Counted from the first letter of the stretch, positions 32,094 to 40,791 are shown. The stretch: DNA of 64,000 nt from Opitutia bacterium (GCA_016217545.1 JACRHT010000017.1:124001-188000); one strand, 5' to 3'. Numbers and translations: made by a program. Notes: a model not told the origin generated them from the sequence alone.

Positions 32094-33179
32094 ATGAAAA
32101 AACTCGGACTCGGTGTTCTCGGCCTCGGTGAAGGTCGCAGCATCATTTCGGCGGGCCTGCACAGCGAACTGTGGGACGTCGTCGCGCTGTGCGATCTGAA
32201 CGACGCGCTCGGCCGCGAGCGTTGCGCCGAGTTTCAGCTGCCGCTCGATAAATACACGCACGACTACGCGGCGCTGTTGGGGAATCCCGCCGTCGACGTG
32301 GTCGGCATCTACACGCCGGATCACCTGCACGCCGACCACGTCATCGCCGCGCTGCGCACCGGCAAACACGTGGTCTGCACGAAGCCGTTCCTCCACGACC
32401 TGAGTCGCGCCCCCGAAGTGCGCGCCGCGGCCGCCGCTTCCGGCAAGCGCGTGATGGTCGGCCAGAGTTCGCGCTTCTTCGCGCCGTTCACGCGCCAGCG
32501 CGAGCACTTCGAGGCGGGAAAATTCGGCCCGCTCAACTCCGTCGAAGCCTACTACAACGCGGACCACCGCTGGTTTCTCGCCAAGGGCTGGGCCAAGACC
32601 GACGCCTTCAAGTGGCTCTACGGCGGCCTGAGTCATCCGGTGGATTTCATCCGCTGGTATCTGCCGGATATCGAGGAAGTCATGGGCTACTCGCGCCTGA
32701 GCGAAAACGGCGCGAAGCTCGGGCTCGTCCACGCGGACACGTTCCACTTCATCTACAAGGCCCGCTCCGGTCCGATCGCGCGCGTCAGCGGCACCTACAC
32801 GAGCCCGGTCACGCCGAACTCACGCGACAGCAACATGAGCTGCGTGCTGCGCGGCGCGCTCGGCGCCGGCCAGGCCGACTACTACGAGTTGCGCTACGCG
32901 TGGAAGACCGACACGCAGTCCGTCGTCGAAACGTTCGAGGACAAGGACGACTACTATTTCCGCTTCGGCGGCCACTCGCACCACGCCGGCGAATACCAGA
33001 ACTACATCGAGTATTTCGCGCGCTCCCTCGCCGACGGCCGCAAGCCCACGCCCGACGTCGACGAAGGCATCGTCACCGTCGCGCTGATGCAGGCCATGGA
33101 GGAATCCTGCGCGAGCGGCCGGCCGGTGAAGCTGCGCGACGTGCTCGCGCGCCATGGCCTCGAAGCGCTGACGCCGTAG
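32094..33179 (+). CDS. Gfo/Idh/MocA-family oxidoreductase
   Basis: 361 residues. The N-terminal Rossmann fold starts 'KLGLGVLGLGEGRSIISAG' (G-x-G-x-x-x-S variant), then 'VDVVGIYTPDHLHADHVIAAL' and the signature 'GKHVVCTKPF' with the conserved Lys-Pro (about 95-96). The C-terminal part is the substrate-binding alpha/beta domain, with 'GGLSHPVDFIRWY' including a likely catalytic His. It probably oxidises or reduces a sugar or inositol with NAD(P). It sits 10 bp after the ABC ATPase, so it most likely handles the imported sugar. Confidence 0.9.
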   Translation: MKKLGLGVLGLGEGRSIISAGLHSELWDVVALCDLNDALGRERCAEFQLPLDKYTHDYAALLGNPAVDVVGIYTPDHLHADHVIAALRTGKHVVCTKPFLHDLSRAPEVRAAAAASGKRVMVGQSSRFFAPFTRQREHFEAGKFGPLNSVEAYYNADHRWFLAKGWAKTDAFKWLYGGLSHPVDFIRWYLPDIEEVMGYSRLSENGAKLGLVHADTFHFIYKARSGPIARVSGTYTSPVTPNSRDSNMSCVLRGALGAGQADYYELRYAWKTDTQSVVETFEDKDDYYFRFGGHSHHAGEYQNYIEYFARSLADGRKPTPDVDEGIVTVALMQAMEESCASGRPVKLRDVLARHGLEALTP

Positions 33180-33217
33180 CAGACCGCGGCTGCTTTCCTA
33201 CCCCACCCCACCACCCC

Positions 33218-34567
33218 TTGAGCACGACCTCCGCCTCCACGCGGTTCAGCTACGCCGCCAGCGACGTCGCCGGACAGCTGCTGTTCTGTTGGATCATGTG
33301 GTATCTGCCGTATTTCTATACGGACACCTACGGCATTCCGGCGGCGACCGTCGGCACGATCCTGCTCGTCGCGCGCTGGGTCGACGCGATCGACGCGCCG
33401 ATCTGGGGAATCATCTTCGATCGCACGAACAGCCGCTGGGGCAAAAGCCGCCCGTGGTTCCTGTGGCTGTCGGGACCGTTCGCGGTGTTCGGCGTGCTGA
33501 CGTTCCTCACGCCCGAACTGAGCTACGGCGCCAAGGTCGCCTACGCCGCGATCACCTACATCGTGAGCAACGTCCTCTACACCGGCATCAACACGCCCGT
33601 GACGTCGATTCTCTCCGCGCTGACGCCCGATCCGCACGAGCGCGTCACGCTGACGATGTTCCGCATGGTTGGCTCCAAGCTCGGCGTGCTCATCGTCAAT
33701 CTCACGGGGCTCGAACTCGTGCGCGTGCTCGGCGGTGGCGACGATCGCCGTGGCTACATGCTGGCCGTGCCGATTTTCGCCGCGGTATCGCTGGCGCTGT
33801 TTCTCACGGCATTTCGCAATCTTCGGGAAACGGTGCCGGTCGAATCGACGCCGGTGCCGTTGCGCGGCACCTTCGGCGCGCTGCGCGGGAACTGGCCGTG
33901 GTTCATCATTTTCGCCAGCAGCTTCCTCTTCTGGATCGGCTTCATCTCGCGCGTCACGGTCGCGCCGCACTTTCTAGAATACGTGCTGCATCGTCCGGAC
34001 CTGCTGAAACTCGCCAACGGCTTGGACTTCGCCTCGCTCGGCACCGCGTTGCTGTTGCCGTGGTTTTGCCGGCGCGTTTCCAAGACCACGGTGTGGGCGC
34101 TCGGGTTAGCCGGCATGATCGTCGGCCAACTCGTCGTCTACGCCGGTCTGCGCAGCGGCGCATCGATCTCGCTCGTGCTGACCGGCTGGACGATCGGTTT
34201 CGTCGCCAGCGGCGCCGCGATGGCGATGCCGTTTTCCGTCCTCTCGGACAGCGTCGACTACGGCGAATGGAAAACCGGCATCCGCGCCGCGGGACTCCTC
34301 ACCGCGGTCGGTGCCGCATTCTGCCTGAAAGCGGGTGCGGGCCTCGGCGGCGCGCTCCCGATGTGGCTGCTCGACGCGGCGGGTTATGTGCCGAAAGCCG
34401 CACAAACCTCCGCCGCCCTTCACGCGATCACGTTCGGCGTCGTCTGGCTGCCCACGCTCGCCTTCGCCCTCGCGCTCGTGCCGGTGCTGTTCTACGGCCG
34501 CTTCGAACGCCTCGAACCGCAGATCGCGGCCGATCTCGCGCGTCGCCGCACCGCAGGCTCACGCTGA
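33218..34567 (+). CDS. GPH-type sugar:cation symporter (MFS)
   Basis: 449 residues from a TTG start at 33218 (M/LSTTSASTRFSYAASDVAG); no ATG or GTG fits the start of the family match. Twelve helices; 'DRTNSRWGKSRPWFLW' (about 68-83) is the cytoplasmic loop motif of glycoside-pentoside-hexuronide symporters, and 'SDSVDYGEWKTGIRAAG' (about 344-360) is the second. It moves a glycoside or pentoside with H+ or Na+. It follows the oxidoreductase by 38 bp as the last gene of the operon. Confidence 0.88.
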   Translation: MSTTSASTRFSYAASDVAGQLLFCWIMWYLPYFYTDTYGIPAATVGTILLVARWVDAIDAPIWGIIFDRTNSRWGKSRPWFLWLSGPFAVFGVLTFLTPELSYGAKVAYAAITYIVSNVLYTGINTPVTSILSALTPDPHERVTLTMFRMVGSKLGVLIVNLTGLELVRVLGGGDDRRGYMLAVPIFAAVSLALFLTAFRNLRETVPVESTPVPLRGTFGALRGNWPWFIIFASSFLFWIGFISRVTVAPHFLEYVLHRPDLLKLANGLDFASLGTALLLPWFCRRVSKTTVWALGLAGMIVGQLVVYAGLRSGASISLVLTGWTIGFVASGAAMAMPFSVLSDSVDYGEWKTGIRAAGLLTAVGAAFCLKAGAGLGGALPMWLLDAAGYVPKAAQTSAALHAITFGVVWLPTLAFALALVPVLFYGRFERLEPQIAADLARRRTAGSR

Positions 34568-34651
34568 GGCGCGACCGCTGATCCGGCGAAAAACTTGCTG
34601 ACGTGGCGCGACGTCGGACCGCACAATGACGGTCACTTCGCTCCGTCCACG

Positions 34652-35104
34652 ATGAATTCCCTGGCCAAACTCCTCCGCCGCGACCGCCACGACTGGCTGC
34701 TCGCGTTCGAGGCGTTCGCCTTTCTGTGTGCCGCGAAGATTGTCGTGCTCCTCGTGCCGTTTCGCCGCTACGCGGCGCGACTGGGCCGCAGCGAGCACGA
34801 GACGACGCCCACGATTTCCCCGGCTGATCGCCGCGTGGCAGTCAAAATTTCGTGGGCGGTGCAGGCTGTGGCGCGGCACGTGCCGCTCGGTTTCGTCTGC
34901 CTGCCGCAGGCTCTCGCGGCGCAACGCATGCTCCGCCGCCGGCGTTTGTCGAACACGCTCTACTTCGGCGTGGCGCTGCTCGCCGAGAAGCGCGACGACA
35001 TGATGGCACATGCGTGGATCCGCACCGGCGACAAGATCGTCACCGGCGAACGCGAGGCCGCCGCCCACGTCGTGGTCGCAAGGTTCGCCGACGAAGCGCG
35101 CTAA
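34652..35104 (+). CDS. Lasso-peptide B2-like transglutaminase-like leader peptidase
   Basis: 150 residues, matching the usual B2 length. It has a membrane-like N-terminal segment (about 16-36), then the Transglut_core3 pattern: nucleophile Cys in 'PLGFVCLPQALAAQRMLRRRR' (Cys near 81), 'TLYFGVALL', and the His of 'AHAWIRTGDKIVTGE'. In lasso systems this Cys/His protease, guided by the PqqD-like B1, removes the leader before ring closure. The ATG at 34652 was chosen; an in-frame ATG at 34595 would add 19 residues. It is on the plus strand, convergent with the JmjC/PqqD genes, and starts the accessory cluster. It could instead follow the MFS gene transcript, 84 bp upstream. Confidence 0.8.
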   Translation: MNSLAKLLRRDRHDWLLAFEAFAFLCAAKIVVLLVPFRRYAARLGRSEHETTPTISPADRRVAVKISWAVQAVARHVPLGFVCLPQALAAQRMLRRRRLSNTLYFGVALLAEKRDDMMAHAWIRTGDKIVTGEREAAAHVVVARFADEAR

Positions 35105-35116
35105 ACGCCCACGCGA

Positions 35117-36229
35117 CTACGGCGCGGCGTATTCCAGCACGCCCAAGCCTGCGAGGAACCGGCACAGCAGCACCGCATCCGCCACGTTGGCGGTCGGCAG
35201 CTGCGCGGGGGTGAACTCGCCGGTCCGCTGCATCCACGCGACGGGCTCGGCCCAATCGTGGGCCAGTTGCAACGGATGCCGACGGTAGCCGCGCATGAGT
35301 TCGGGCAGGCCGTTGACGGGCCGCGCGAACTCGGTGCCGCTCGACCAGCGCAGGCGACTCGCTTCGGTCAGCCGCTCCAATTCCTGCCTCGTGATCGCTT
35401 CGCTGGTGGGCACCGCCACGCTCAACTGGGAAAAATCGCGGTAGTAGTCCGCAGCGCACTGGGCCAGATCAACGAACGGCAGCAGCGCGCCCAACCGCTC
35501 GCGCACCTGGTCGGGAGTTGCCTGTAGGTTTGCGCCGACGATCAGTCGTTCATTGAGGGTCGGGTTGTCGACGCGCGCCTGTTGCAACGCGCGCTGAAAA
35601 ACCTCGCCCCACGTCAGCGGATGGAAACCGATCGTGAAGTGCACCGACGTTTCGACGCCGCGATTGCGCACCTCGTGACGCGTGCCCTTCGGCACGAAGA
35701 GCCAGCCGCCGGTTTGCAGCGTCATCTCGCTCTTCACGCCGGCGGCGTCGTAGATATCCCAGTCTTTCTGCCCTTGGATTTGCAGGATCAGCACGTCGTG
35801 CGGATCCACGTGCACGCCGAGTCCCTGATTCCCGCCGGGCGTGATGTAGACGTTGATCTGCACCGGGAGATGGAACTCCGCCTCGAGCGTCCGCGTCAGC
35901 GCGAGCGCGATGTTCGAGAAATTCTCAAAATGACTGAACGCGACCGAAGCGCCGGCGGCGCGAATCTGCCGGAAGGCCTCCTCGCGGAACGCGCCCATGC
36001 GATCCGTGAAGGCCGCCACCGGCACCTGCTTGCCGCGGCTCAACGCCCGGAAGTGCGGGTGTCGCGTGACGGAGGTGAAGCGGCACGAGGCGTCGAGATC
36101 CCAGTCGGCCCAGAGTCCTTGGAATCGACGCGGCGCGTCGGTCGCGATGTGCGTGACGGTCGCGCGGCGCTCGAACGCCGTGCGAAATTCGTTCCACTCC
36201 GCCGGGCCAATGAGGGAAACCAGGTCCAT
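35117..36229 (-). CDS. JmjC/cupin-4-type 2-oxoglutarate oxygenase, copy 2
   Basis: 370 residues. It matches the JmjC group that includes bacterial ribosomal oxygenases: 'GLGVHVDPHDVLILQIQGQK' (about 148-167) with the iron-binding H-x-D, 'DWDIYDA', and 'LFVPKGTRHEVRN' with the distal His (about 190-202). The C-terminal half resembles the winged-helix part of those enzymes. It shares many blocks with the protein at 36906 (R-F-x-x-x, 'GKQVP', 'HFTIGFHPL.W'), so the two are paralogs. It follows a PqqD-like gene by 20 bp. A likely role is hydroxylation of a peptide side chain; the target is unknown. Confidence 0.82.
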   Translation of the reverse strand: MDLVSLIGPAEWNEFRTAFERRATVTHIATDAPRRFQGLWADWDLDASCRFTSVTRHPHFRALSRGKQVPVAAFTDRMGAFREEAFRQIRAAGASVAFSHFENFSNIALALTRTLEAEFHLPVQINVYITPGGNQGLGVHVDPHDVLILQIQGQKDWDIYDAAGVKSEMTLQTGGWLFVPKGTRHEVRNRGVETSVHFTIGFHPLTWGEVFQRALQQARVDNPTLNERLIVGANLQATPDQVRERLGALLPFVDLAQCAADYYRDFSQLSVAVPTSEAITRQELERLTEASRLRWSSGTEFARPVNGLPELMRGYRRHPLQLAHDWAEPVAWMQRTGEFTPAQLPTANVADAVLLCRFLAGLGVLEYAAP

Positions 36230-36249
36230 GTGATTGGGGCGCCCCGCGC

Positions 36250-36528
36250 TCAGGGGCTGCGTTCGATGAGTTGACGCGCGAGCAGCTGGCGCAGGAACGC
36301 CTCGGTCGCCTCGCGACACGCCGCGTCGTCGATGGCGAACTCGCGAGTGAGAATGCGGACGAGATCCGGCACGCTGCGCGGCTCCTCCAGAAGGGCCCAG
36401 ATGCGTGCGCCCACGGCGTTGACGCCGAAGTAGGCCTGCTCGCCGCGATTCACCAGCACCGCCGCGCGATCGACTTGCATGCGCTCGATCGCCCGCGCGC
36501 GCTGGAACACCGCGGTGTCCTCGAGCAT
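36250..36528 (-). CDS. PqqD-like RiPP recognition protein, copy 2
   Basis: 92 residues from the ATG at 36528, which lies 4 bp past the first PqqD stop; a TTG at 36546 could start it earlier and overlap. The pattern 'AAVLVNRGEQAYFGVNAVGARIWALLEEPRSV' (seen across about 21-52) followed by 'CREATEAFLRQLLARQLIE' is the PqqD winged-helix fold (RRE), as in lasso B1. RREs bind the leader of a precursor peptide and bring it to the enzymes. It shares weak identity with the neighbour at 36533. Confidence 0.83.
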   Translation of the reverse strand: MLEDTAVFQRARAIERMQVDRAAVLVNRGEQAYFGVNAVGARIWALLEEPRSVPDLVRILTREFAIDDAACREATEAFLRQLLARQLIERSP

Positions 36529-36532
36529 GGAA

Positions 36533-36823
36533 TCAGGTCGAGGCAACGGGATCCTTCACCGAGGCGAGTTGCGCTTCGACGAGCTTGCCGACGAAGGTCA
36601 TCACGTCCGCCTGGCATTGCTCGGCCGTGACGTTGTAAGCCTTGATCAACTCCGCCACCACGGCGGCCACGGTCCGCGGCTGCTCGATCAGCGCCCAGAT
36701 CGCGCTGCCGCGCTTGTCGAGGCCGAAGGTTCGGCCGGTGGTCAGACTCATCAGCACCACTTCACCGTCGATCTCGGTGGCGATGGTTTCGGGATTCCGG
36801 GAGAGCACGGTTTGGGGCGACAT
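36533..36823 (-). CDS. PqqD-like RiPP recognition protein, copy 1 (B1-like)
   Basis: 96 residues. 'GEVVLMSLTTGRTFGLDKRG' (about 19-38) followed by 'SAIWALIEQPRTVAAVV' and 'CQADVMTFVGKLVEAQLASV' is a very typical PqqD/lasso-B1 sequence. It lies directly after the JmjC gene at 36906 (82-bp gap) and directly before the second PqqD gene. It is the more canonical of the two and the better candidate for the partner of the B2 protease at 34652. Confidence 0.88.
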   Translation of the reverse strand: MSPQTVLSRNPETIATEIDGEVVLMSLTTGRTFGLDKRGSAIWALIEQPRTVAAVVAELIKAYNVTAEQCQADVMTFVGKLVEAQLASVKDPVAST

Positions 36824-36905
36824 GATGAACGAGCGAGTAGAGATCAGGCGTTCGCTCGGTCAAGTATCAACCTGAACAACCGGAGGCTCCGAGCGGCATC
36901 CGGTG

Positions 36906-38033
36906 TCAGCGTTTCGCGGCAAATTGCACCACGCCGACGTGGGCAAGAAATCGGCACAGCAGGACGCTCTCCGCCTCCGGCAGCGCCAACTCGCCGGGCG
37001 TAAAGCCACTCGCCGCTCCCATCCGCCGCAGAACGTCGGCCAGCTCCGGGCGCAGCCGCAACGGCACGCTGCGGTAGGCCAGCGACAAATCGCAGCGATC
37101 GGGGCGCGCGTCGCACGTCACCGCATCGCCGCGCCAAGCCAATCGCGTGTCGCGATCGATGCTCTCCAAGCGTTCACGTGCGACCACCTCGCCGTCGGGC
37201 AGCGGCACGCCGTAGCGCTCCACCGCCATCGCCTCGGCGAGGAAGGCCGGCAACATTTCCAGGCGGCGGGCAACCTCCGCCGCGGCCGGCGCGCCGCCGA
37301 GCACCGAAAGCGGTTCACGCCACGCCGGTGAGGCCTGCCGCGCGCGCTGCACCGCAGACTCGATGCCGGCCGCCCAACTCAGCGGATGAAACCCGATCGT
37401 GAAATGCGTCGACGGCTCGTCGCCGCGATTGCGCACCTCGTGATAGACGCCCGCCGGCACGAACAACCAGCTGCCGGTCTCCAACGTGAATGTGTCCGGC
37501 GGTTCGCTCTTCAACTTCGCCGGCACCTCGGCGGCCGGCCAGCGATCGGAGCCATGGTAGACATCCCACGTTTTGCTGCCCTGCACTTGGAGGATCAGCG
37601 CGTCGCCGTGATCGGCATGCAACCCGAGTCCCTGCGCGCGCGGCGGCGTGGAGAAAAAGTGCACCCGCACATGACAATCGAACGCGCGCTCGATCTCGCG
37701 CACCAGCGCGAGAACGGTGTTCGAATAGGCCTCGACCCGCGGGAAATTCACCGTCGCGCCCGACTGCCGGAATTGTTGCACCGCCGCATGCAGCGCGGCG
37801 GCCGGCCTTCCGCGATAGGTCGGCGGCGGCACCTGTTTCCCGTGCGTCACGAGTCGGAAGGTGTCCGACTCGGGCAGCACCGTGAAGCGGCAGATCGCCT
37901 CCAGCTCCCACTCGGCCCACAGCGCGGCGAAACGCTCCGCCACGCGCTCGGGACGGGCGATCGCATAGCGCCCGCGATAGGCCGCGAGCAGTTCACTCGA
38001 TCCCGTTTCCCCAATGAACGATGACAAGCGCAT
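36906..38033 (-). CDS. JmjC/cupin-4-type 2-oxoglutarate oxygenase, copy 1
   Basis: 375 residues from the ATG at 38033 (MRLSSFIGE); an ATG at 38054 would add seven residues. Iron motif 'GLGLHADHGDALILQVQGSK' (H-x-D, about 144-163) and distal His in 'LFVPAGVYHEVRN' (about 197-209). It has the same domain plan as the protein at 35117-36229, and each is paired with a PqqD-like gene, which suggests a duplicated oxygenase-plus-RRE module. It follows the HTTM gene at 38079 by 45 bp in the same direction. Confidence 0.82.
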   Translation of the reverse strand: MRLSSFIGETGSSELLAAYRGRYAIARPERVAERFAALWAEWELEAICRFTVLPESDTFRLVTHGKQVPPPTYRGRPAAALHAAVQQFRQSGATVNFPRVEAYSNTVLALVREIERAFDCHVRVHFFSTPPRAQGLGLHADHGDALILQVQGSKTWDVYHGSDRWPAAEVPAKLKSEPPDTFTLETGSWLFVPAGVYHEVRNRGDEPSTHFTIGFHPLSWAAGIESAVQRARQASPAWREPLSVLGGAPAAAEVARRLEMLPAFLAEAMAVERYGVPLPDGEVVARERLESIDRDTRLAWRGDAVTCDARPDRCDLSLAYRSVPLRLRPELADVLRRMGAASGFTPGELALPEAESVLLCRFLAHVGVVQFAAKR

Positions 38034-38078
38034 GACAGTTATTCGATAGGTCACCGCGAGCGGCGGCGAGGCCAGATT

Positions 38079-38885
38079 CTACGCGCCGCCGCCTCCGAGG
38101 ATTTTCCCGTGCACGTAGATCAAGCCGGGATACGCCGCCATGAACGACCACCAAAAGCCGTGCAGGCCCATCACGACCGCCACGAGGCCGTGGAAAACCA
38201 CGCCGCCGACCAGCATCGCCTCGAAATACGGCGAAGGCAGCAAGAGCGCCGCCGGCATCGCCAGCTCCCAGCCGATGATCCACCACGACGAAAGGCGCGC
38301 CAGATTGCCGCGCGCCAGCGGCAGCGCGAAAGACGGCCACAGATACGGTCCGTCGGCCGCGATTTGCCGCAGCCGCTGCCCGTCGCTCCACGCCCGCGAC
38401 CGCAGCTTGTGCAAACCCGCCACGAAATAAGCCAGCACCACCTGCGCCGCCATGAACGCGAGCGCGACTCCGCGCACCCACGTGTCCACCTGCGGCAGCG
38501 CCCCGGCGCCCGCGGCCACGAGCGCAATGAGGAAGACGGTCTCGCAGTTTCCGGCCAGGATGACGAAACGGCGATTGTAGTAGAGCTGGATGGCCACCAG
38601 CGCGGCCGCCACGACGAAGGCCATCATGGACGGGTAAGGCAAAAAAAACGCCGTCGCCGCCAAGGCGGCCCGCATCGCCAGAATCCACGCGCAGCCCGGA
38701 AAATCGTCGGCCACGCGAATCAAGTTGCGCCACCAACTCGTGCGACGATCGATCCGGCCGAACAATCGTCCGGCACGCAGTTCGTGCCCGTGCGACAGAA
38801 CTTCGCAGGATTGGATGCACACACCGATCGCACTCAGGCGAAGCGTGAGCGCCAGCAGCGCAACCGCATCAGACGCGTCGATCAT
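38079..38885 (-). CDS. HTTM-type membrane protein, module copy 2
   Basis: 268 residues with about six or seven helices. Blocks such as 'AIQLYYNRRFVILAGNCETV', 'VLAYFVAGLHKLRSRAWSDG' and 'ELAMPAALLLP' with 'VVFHGLVAVVMGL' follow the HTTM domain found in vitamin-K-dependent gamma-carboxylase relatives. The spaced His residues are kept (GLHKL, FHGL). The ATG overlaps the stop of the companion gene at 38882 (ATGA). A function beyond the membrane is not known; in RiPP clusters an epoxidase/carboxylase-like modifying role is possible but unproven. Confidence 0.75.
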   Translation of the reverse strand: MIDASDAVALLALTLRLSAIGVCIQSCEVLSHGHELRAGRLFGRIDRRTSWWRNLIRVADDFPGCAWILAMRAALAATAFFLPYPSMMAFVVAAALVAIQLYYNRRFVILAGNCETVFLIALVAAGAGALPQVDTWVRGVALAFMAAQVVLAYFVAGLHKLRSRAWSDGQRLRQIAADGPYLWPSFALPLARGNLARLSSWWIIGWELAMPAALLLPSPYFEAMLVGGVVFHGLVAVVMGLHGFWWSFMAAYPGLIYVHGKILGGGGA

Positions 38886-39451
38886 CGCGCCGCCTCCGTT
38901 CGCTCAAGGACGACCTCTTCTGCGATCAGCGCGACCGGCGCCTCCGCTCCCGTGTCGCTCGGATACCGCAGCCGCGAACTCCTCCGCGTCAGGCGGATTT
39001 CGCGCTGCGTGCCCGGCGGCCGCGGGCACGTGTCCTCGAGGTGCCGGGCAATCAGCTTGCCGTGACGTTCCGCAATCCGTTCCGCGCCCTCGACCGCGGC
39101 ATCGCGAACATAGCCCAAATCCCGCCCGAGTCGGTGCAGACGATCCGCCACGCGCCGCTCCGGTTGCCACAGGCAAGCATGCCATCTCCACGGCCGGCCT
39201 TGCATCGCTATCCGCCAAGCCGCCTCTTGCCCCGGAGCCCGATCCCGAAATTCCAACGTGAAACGCACGATCCCGCTGTCCTCGCGCCCGGTGCCAAAGA
39301 CCGTCCAGTCGGCGAACCACAGTCCGTGATTGAACGCGCTCAACCACCCGCGCCCCCAACGCCGCGGCACCGCGAAAAGAATACTGCCGAGCGTCCACAC
39401 CGCCGCGAGGACCACGAAACCGTATTCGACGATGAGGAGAAACGTGCGCAC
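38882..39451 (-). CDS. HTTM companion protein, module copy 2
   Basis: 189 residues from a GTG start at 39451 (VRTFLLIVEYGFVVLAAVW). One N-terminal membrane helix (about 4-25) is followed by a soluble domain with 'AFNHGLWFADWTVFGTGRED', 'VRFTLEFRDR' and a His-containing Trp-rich block 'WRWHACLWQPERR'. It matches the layout of the proteins at 40264 and 50176: one TM, a 'W/Y-x-x-F' block, then 'F-x-x-x-x-R-D'. No family name is recognised. It lies 10 bp after the HTTM gene at 39462 and overlaps the next HTTM gene by ATGA. Confidence 0.72.
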   Translation of the reverse strand: MRTFLLIVEYGFVVLAAVWTLGSILFAVPRRWGRGWLSAFNHGLWFADWTVFGTGREDSGIVRFTLEFRDRAPGQEAAWRIAMQGRPWRWHACLWQPERRVADRLHRLGRDLGYVRDAAVEGAERIAERHGKLIARHLEDTCPRPPGTQREIRLTRRSSRLRYPSDTGAEAPVALIAEEVVLERTEAAR

Positions 39452-39461
39452 CGGAGGAAGC

Positions 39462-40280
39462 TCAGTTCGGCGCCGCGCGCCACCAAGCGGCCAGCCACTC
39501 GTGCACGAAATACATCGCGGGATAGGTCGCGCCGAACGCCCAAAGAAACATCGGCAGCCCCATCGCGACACCGATGATTGCGTGAAACAGAATCCCCGCC
39601 GCGAGGAAGGTCCAGAGACCGCTCGGCGGCAGCACGAGGCATAAGGGGAAAAACACCTCGAGCAAAATCGTGCCCCACGCCAGCAGCGCCCCGATCGGCG
39701 GGCGACTCGCCAACTTCGCCAGCGCCGGCACGCGATACGAGCTGTCCTGAAACACGGCGACCAACCGCACGCCCGTGCGCCAATTGCCCGCGAGCAGCTT
39801 GTCGACGCCCGCCGCGACGTAGCCGAACAACCCGTGAAACGCGATGAACCCGAGCGCCAAGGCGCGCAGACCGAAAGACGCACCCGGCCAGCCCGCGGCC
39901 GCGAGCGCGCCCAGGCACAACAAATTCAGGTGATCCGCATTGGTCAGGACGATCGCGAAACGCCGGTTGAAATACAGCTGCCCCACGAACAGTCCGACCA
40001 ACACGCCCGCGCTGGCCGCGGTCCCGAACGGGAGAAACCAACAAGCCGCCCCCGCCAGCGCCCGCACGAGCAGAAAGAGGCGATCGGACGACCAATCCCC
40101 TTCTGAGACGGACGCCACCGACGCGCCTGCCAGCGCGCGCGCCGACTCGCGCCCCAACACGTGCCCGTCACGCAATTCCCGCCCCAGCCACGCCAGCTCC
40201 AGCGACTGCCACACGAGCCCCACGGAGCAAATGCGCGCGCTCCACGCCAGACACGCGGCAGCTTCAGCGTCCAGCGCCAT
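39462..40280 (-). CDS. HTTM-type membrane protein, module copy 1
   Basis: 272 residues from the ATG at 40280 (MALDAEAAACLAWSARICSV). 'VGQLYFNRRFAIVLTNADHL', 'GFIAFHGLFGYVAAGVDKLL' and 'GTILLEVFFPLCLVLP' with 'GILFHAIIGVAMGL' are HTTM-like and align by eye with copy 2 at 38079. About seven helices. It overlaps the end of the companion gene at 40264 by 17 bp. The strict pairing with a companion gene suggests the two proteins form one membrane complex. Confidence 0.77.
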   Translation of the reverse strand: MALDAEAAACLAWSARICSVGLVWQSLELAWLGRELRDGHVLGRESARALAGASVASVSEGDWSSDRLFLLVRALAGAACWFLPFGTAASAGVLVGLFVGQLYFNRRFAIVLTNADHLNLLCLGALAAAGWPGASFGLRALALGFIAFHGLFGYVAAGVDKLLAGNWRTGVRLVAVFQDSSYRVPALAKLASRPPIGALLAWGTILLEVFFPLCLVLPPSGLWTFLAAGILFHAIIGVAMGLPMFLWAFGATYPAMYFVHEWLAAWWRAAPN

Positions 40281-40791
40281 GGGATCTCCCGGGAAATTCG
40301 AGCACTTTCTCCATCGTGCCGTCGCTCGCGAACCGCCGCACCACGCGAAACTCGCGCGGCGCCGTGCCGACACGCGGATGGCGGCGCTCGATCAACGCCT
40401 CCAGCACTCGCGCGCGCTCCATTCCCAGCGCGGTGAGCGGCGGGCGTTGCCCAAAACACGAGCGGATTTCGCGCCCGAGGTTTTGCACCGCCGCCGCAAC
40501 GAATCGCTCCGGCAGCCAGAAAAACGCGCGCCACGCCCAACAGGAACCGCACGCGCCGAGCTGCCAATCAGGATCCGTCGCCTTCCCGACGCGGTCGCGG
40601 AAATGGACTTCGAAGATGCCGGGCCTGATCGTCGCATTGGCGGGAGAAAACAACGACCAGCGGGAGAAGAGGCGGCTCCCGTTCATCTTGTCCAGCGGCC
40701 GATTCAGACCGCGCAGCGGCAGGTTGAAGAACAGCACGCCGAGGGTCCACAGGACCAACAACGAAGCGAGAATGGTATCAAGCCAGGGCAT
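40264..40791 (-). CDS. HTTM companion protein, module copy 1
   Basis: 175 residues. The N-terminal helix (about 6-24) is followed by 'FNLPLRGLNRPLDKMNGSRL' and 'FSRWSLFSPANATIRPGIFE', then 'VHFRDRVGK' and a Cys/Trp block 'LGACGSCWAWRAFFWLPERF'. The C-terminal part is soluble. It shares the layout of the other two companions but has a Cys pair (ACGSC) that they lack. It is the first gene of a minus-strand run that continues to 35117 and is divergent from the sulfotransferase at 40917. Confidence 0.74.
   Translation of the reverse strand: MPWLDTILASLLVLWTLGVLFFNLPLRGLNRPLDKMNGSRLFSRWSLFSPANATIRPGIFEVHFRDRVGKATDPDWQLGACGSCWAWRAFFWLPERFVAAAVQNLGREIRSCFGQRPPLTALGMERARVLEALIERRHPRVGTAPREFRVVRRFASDGTMEKVLEFPGRSHGAGR

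Noticed and set aside
30679-32097. 472-residue Arg-rich frame overlapping the sugar ABC ATPase
   Set aside because: Same-strand shadow of the ATPase gene; more than 30 percent Arg and no ABC motifs.
34595-34651. Earlier ATG for the B2-like protease
   Set aside because: It would add 19 residues that are polar and unlike the family; the ATG at 34652 begins next to the conserved membrane-like segment.
36824-36905. Possible second precursor gene between the JmjC and PqqD genes
   Set aside because: The longest frames here are under 20 residues or in the wrong place and lack a leader motif.
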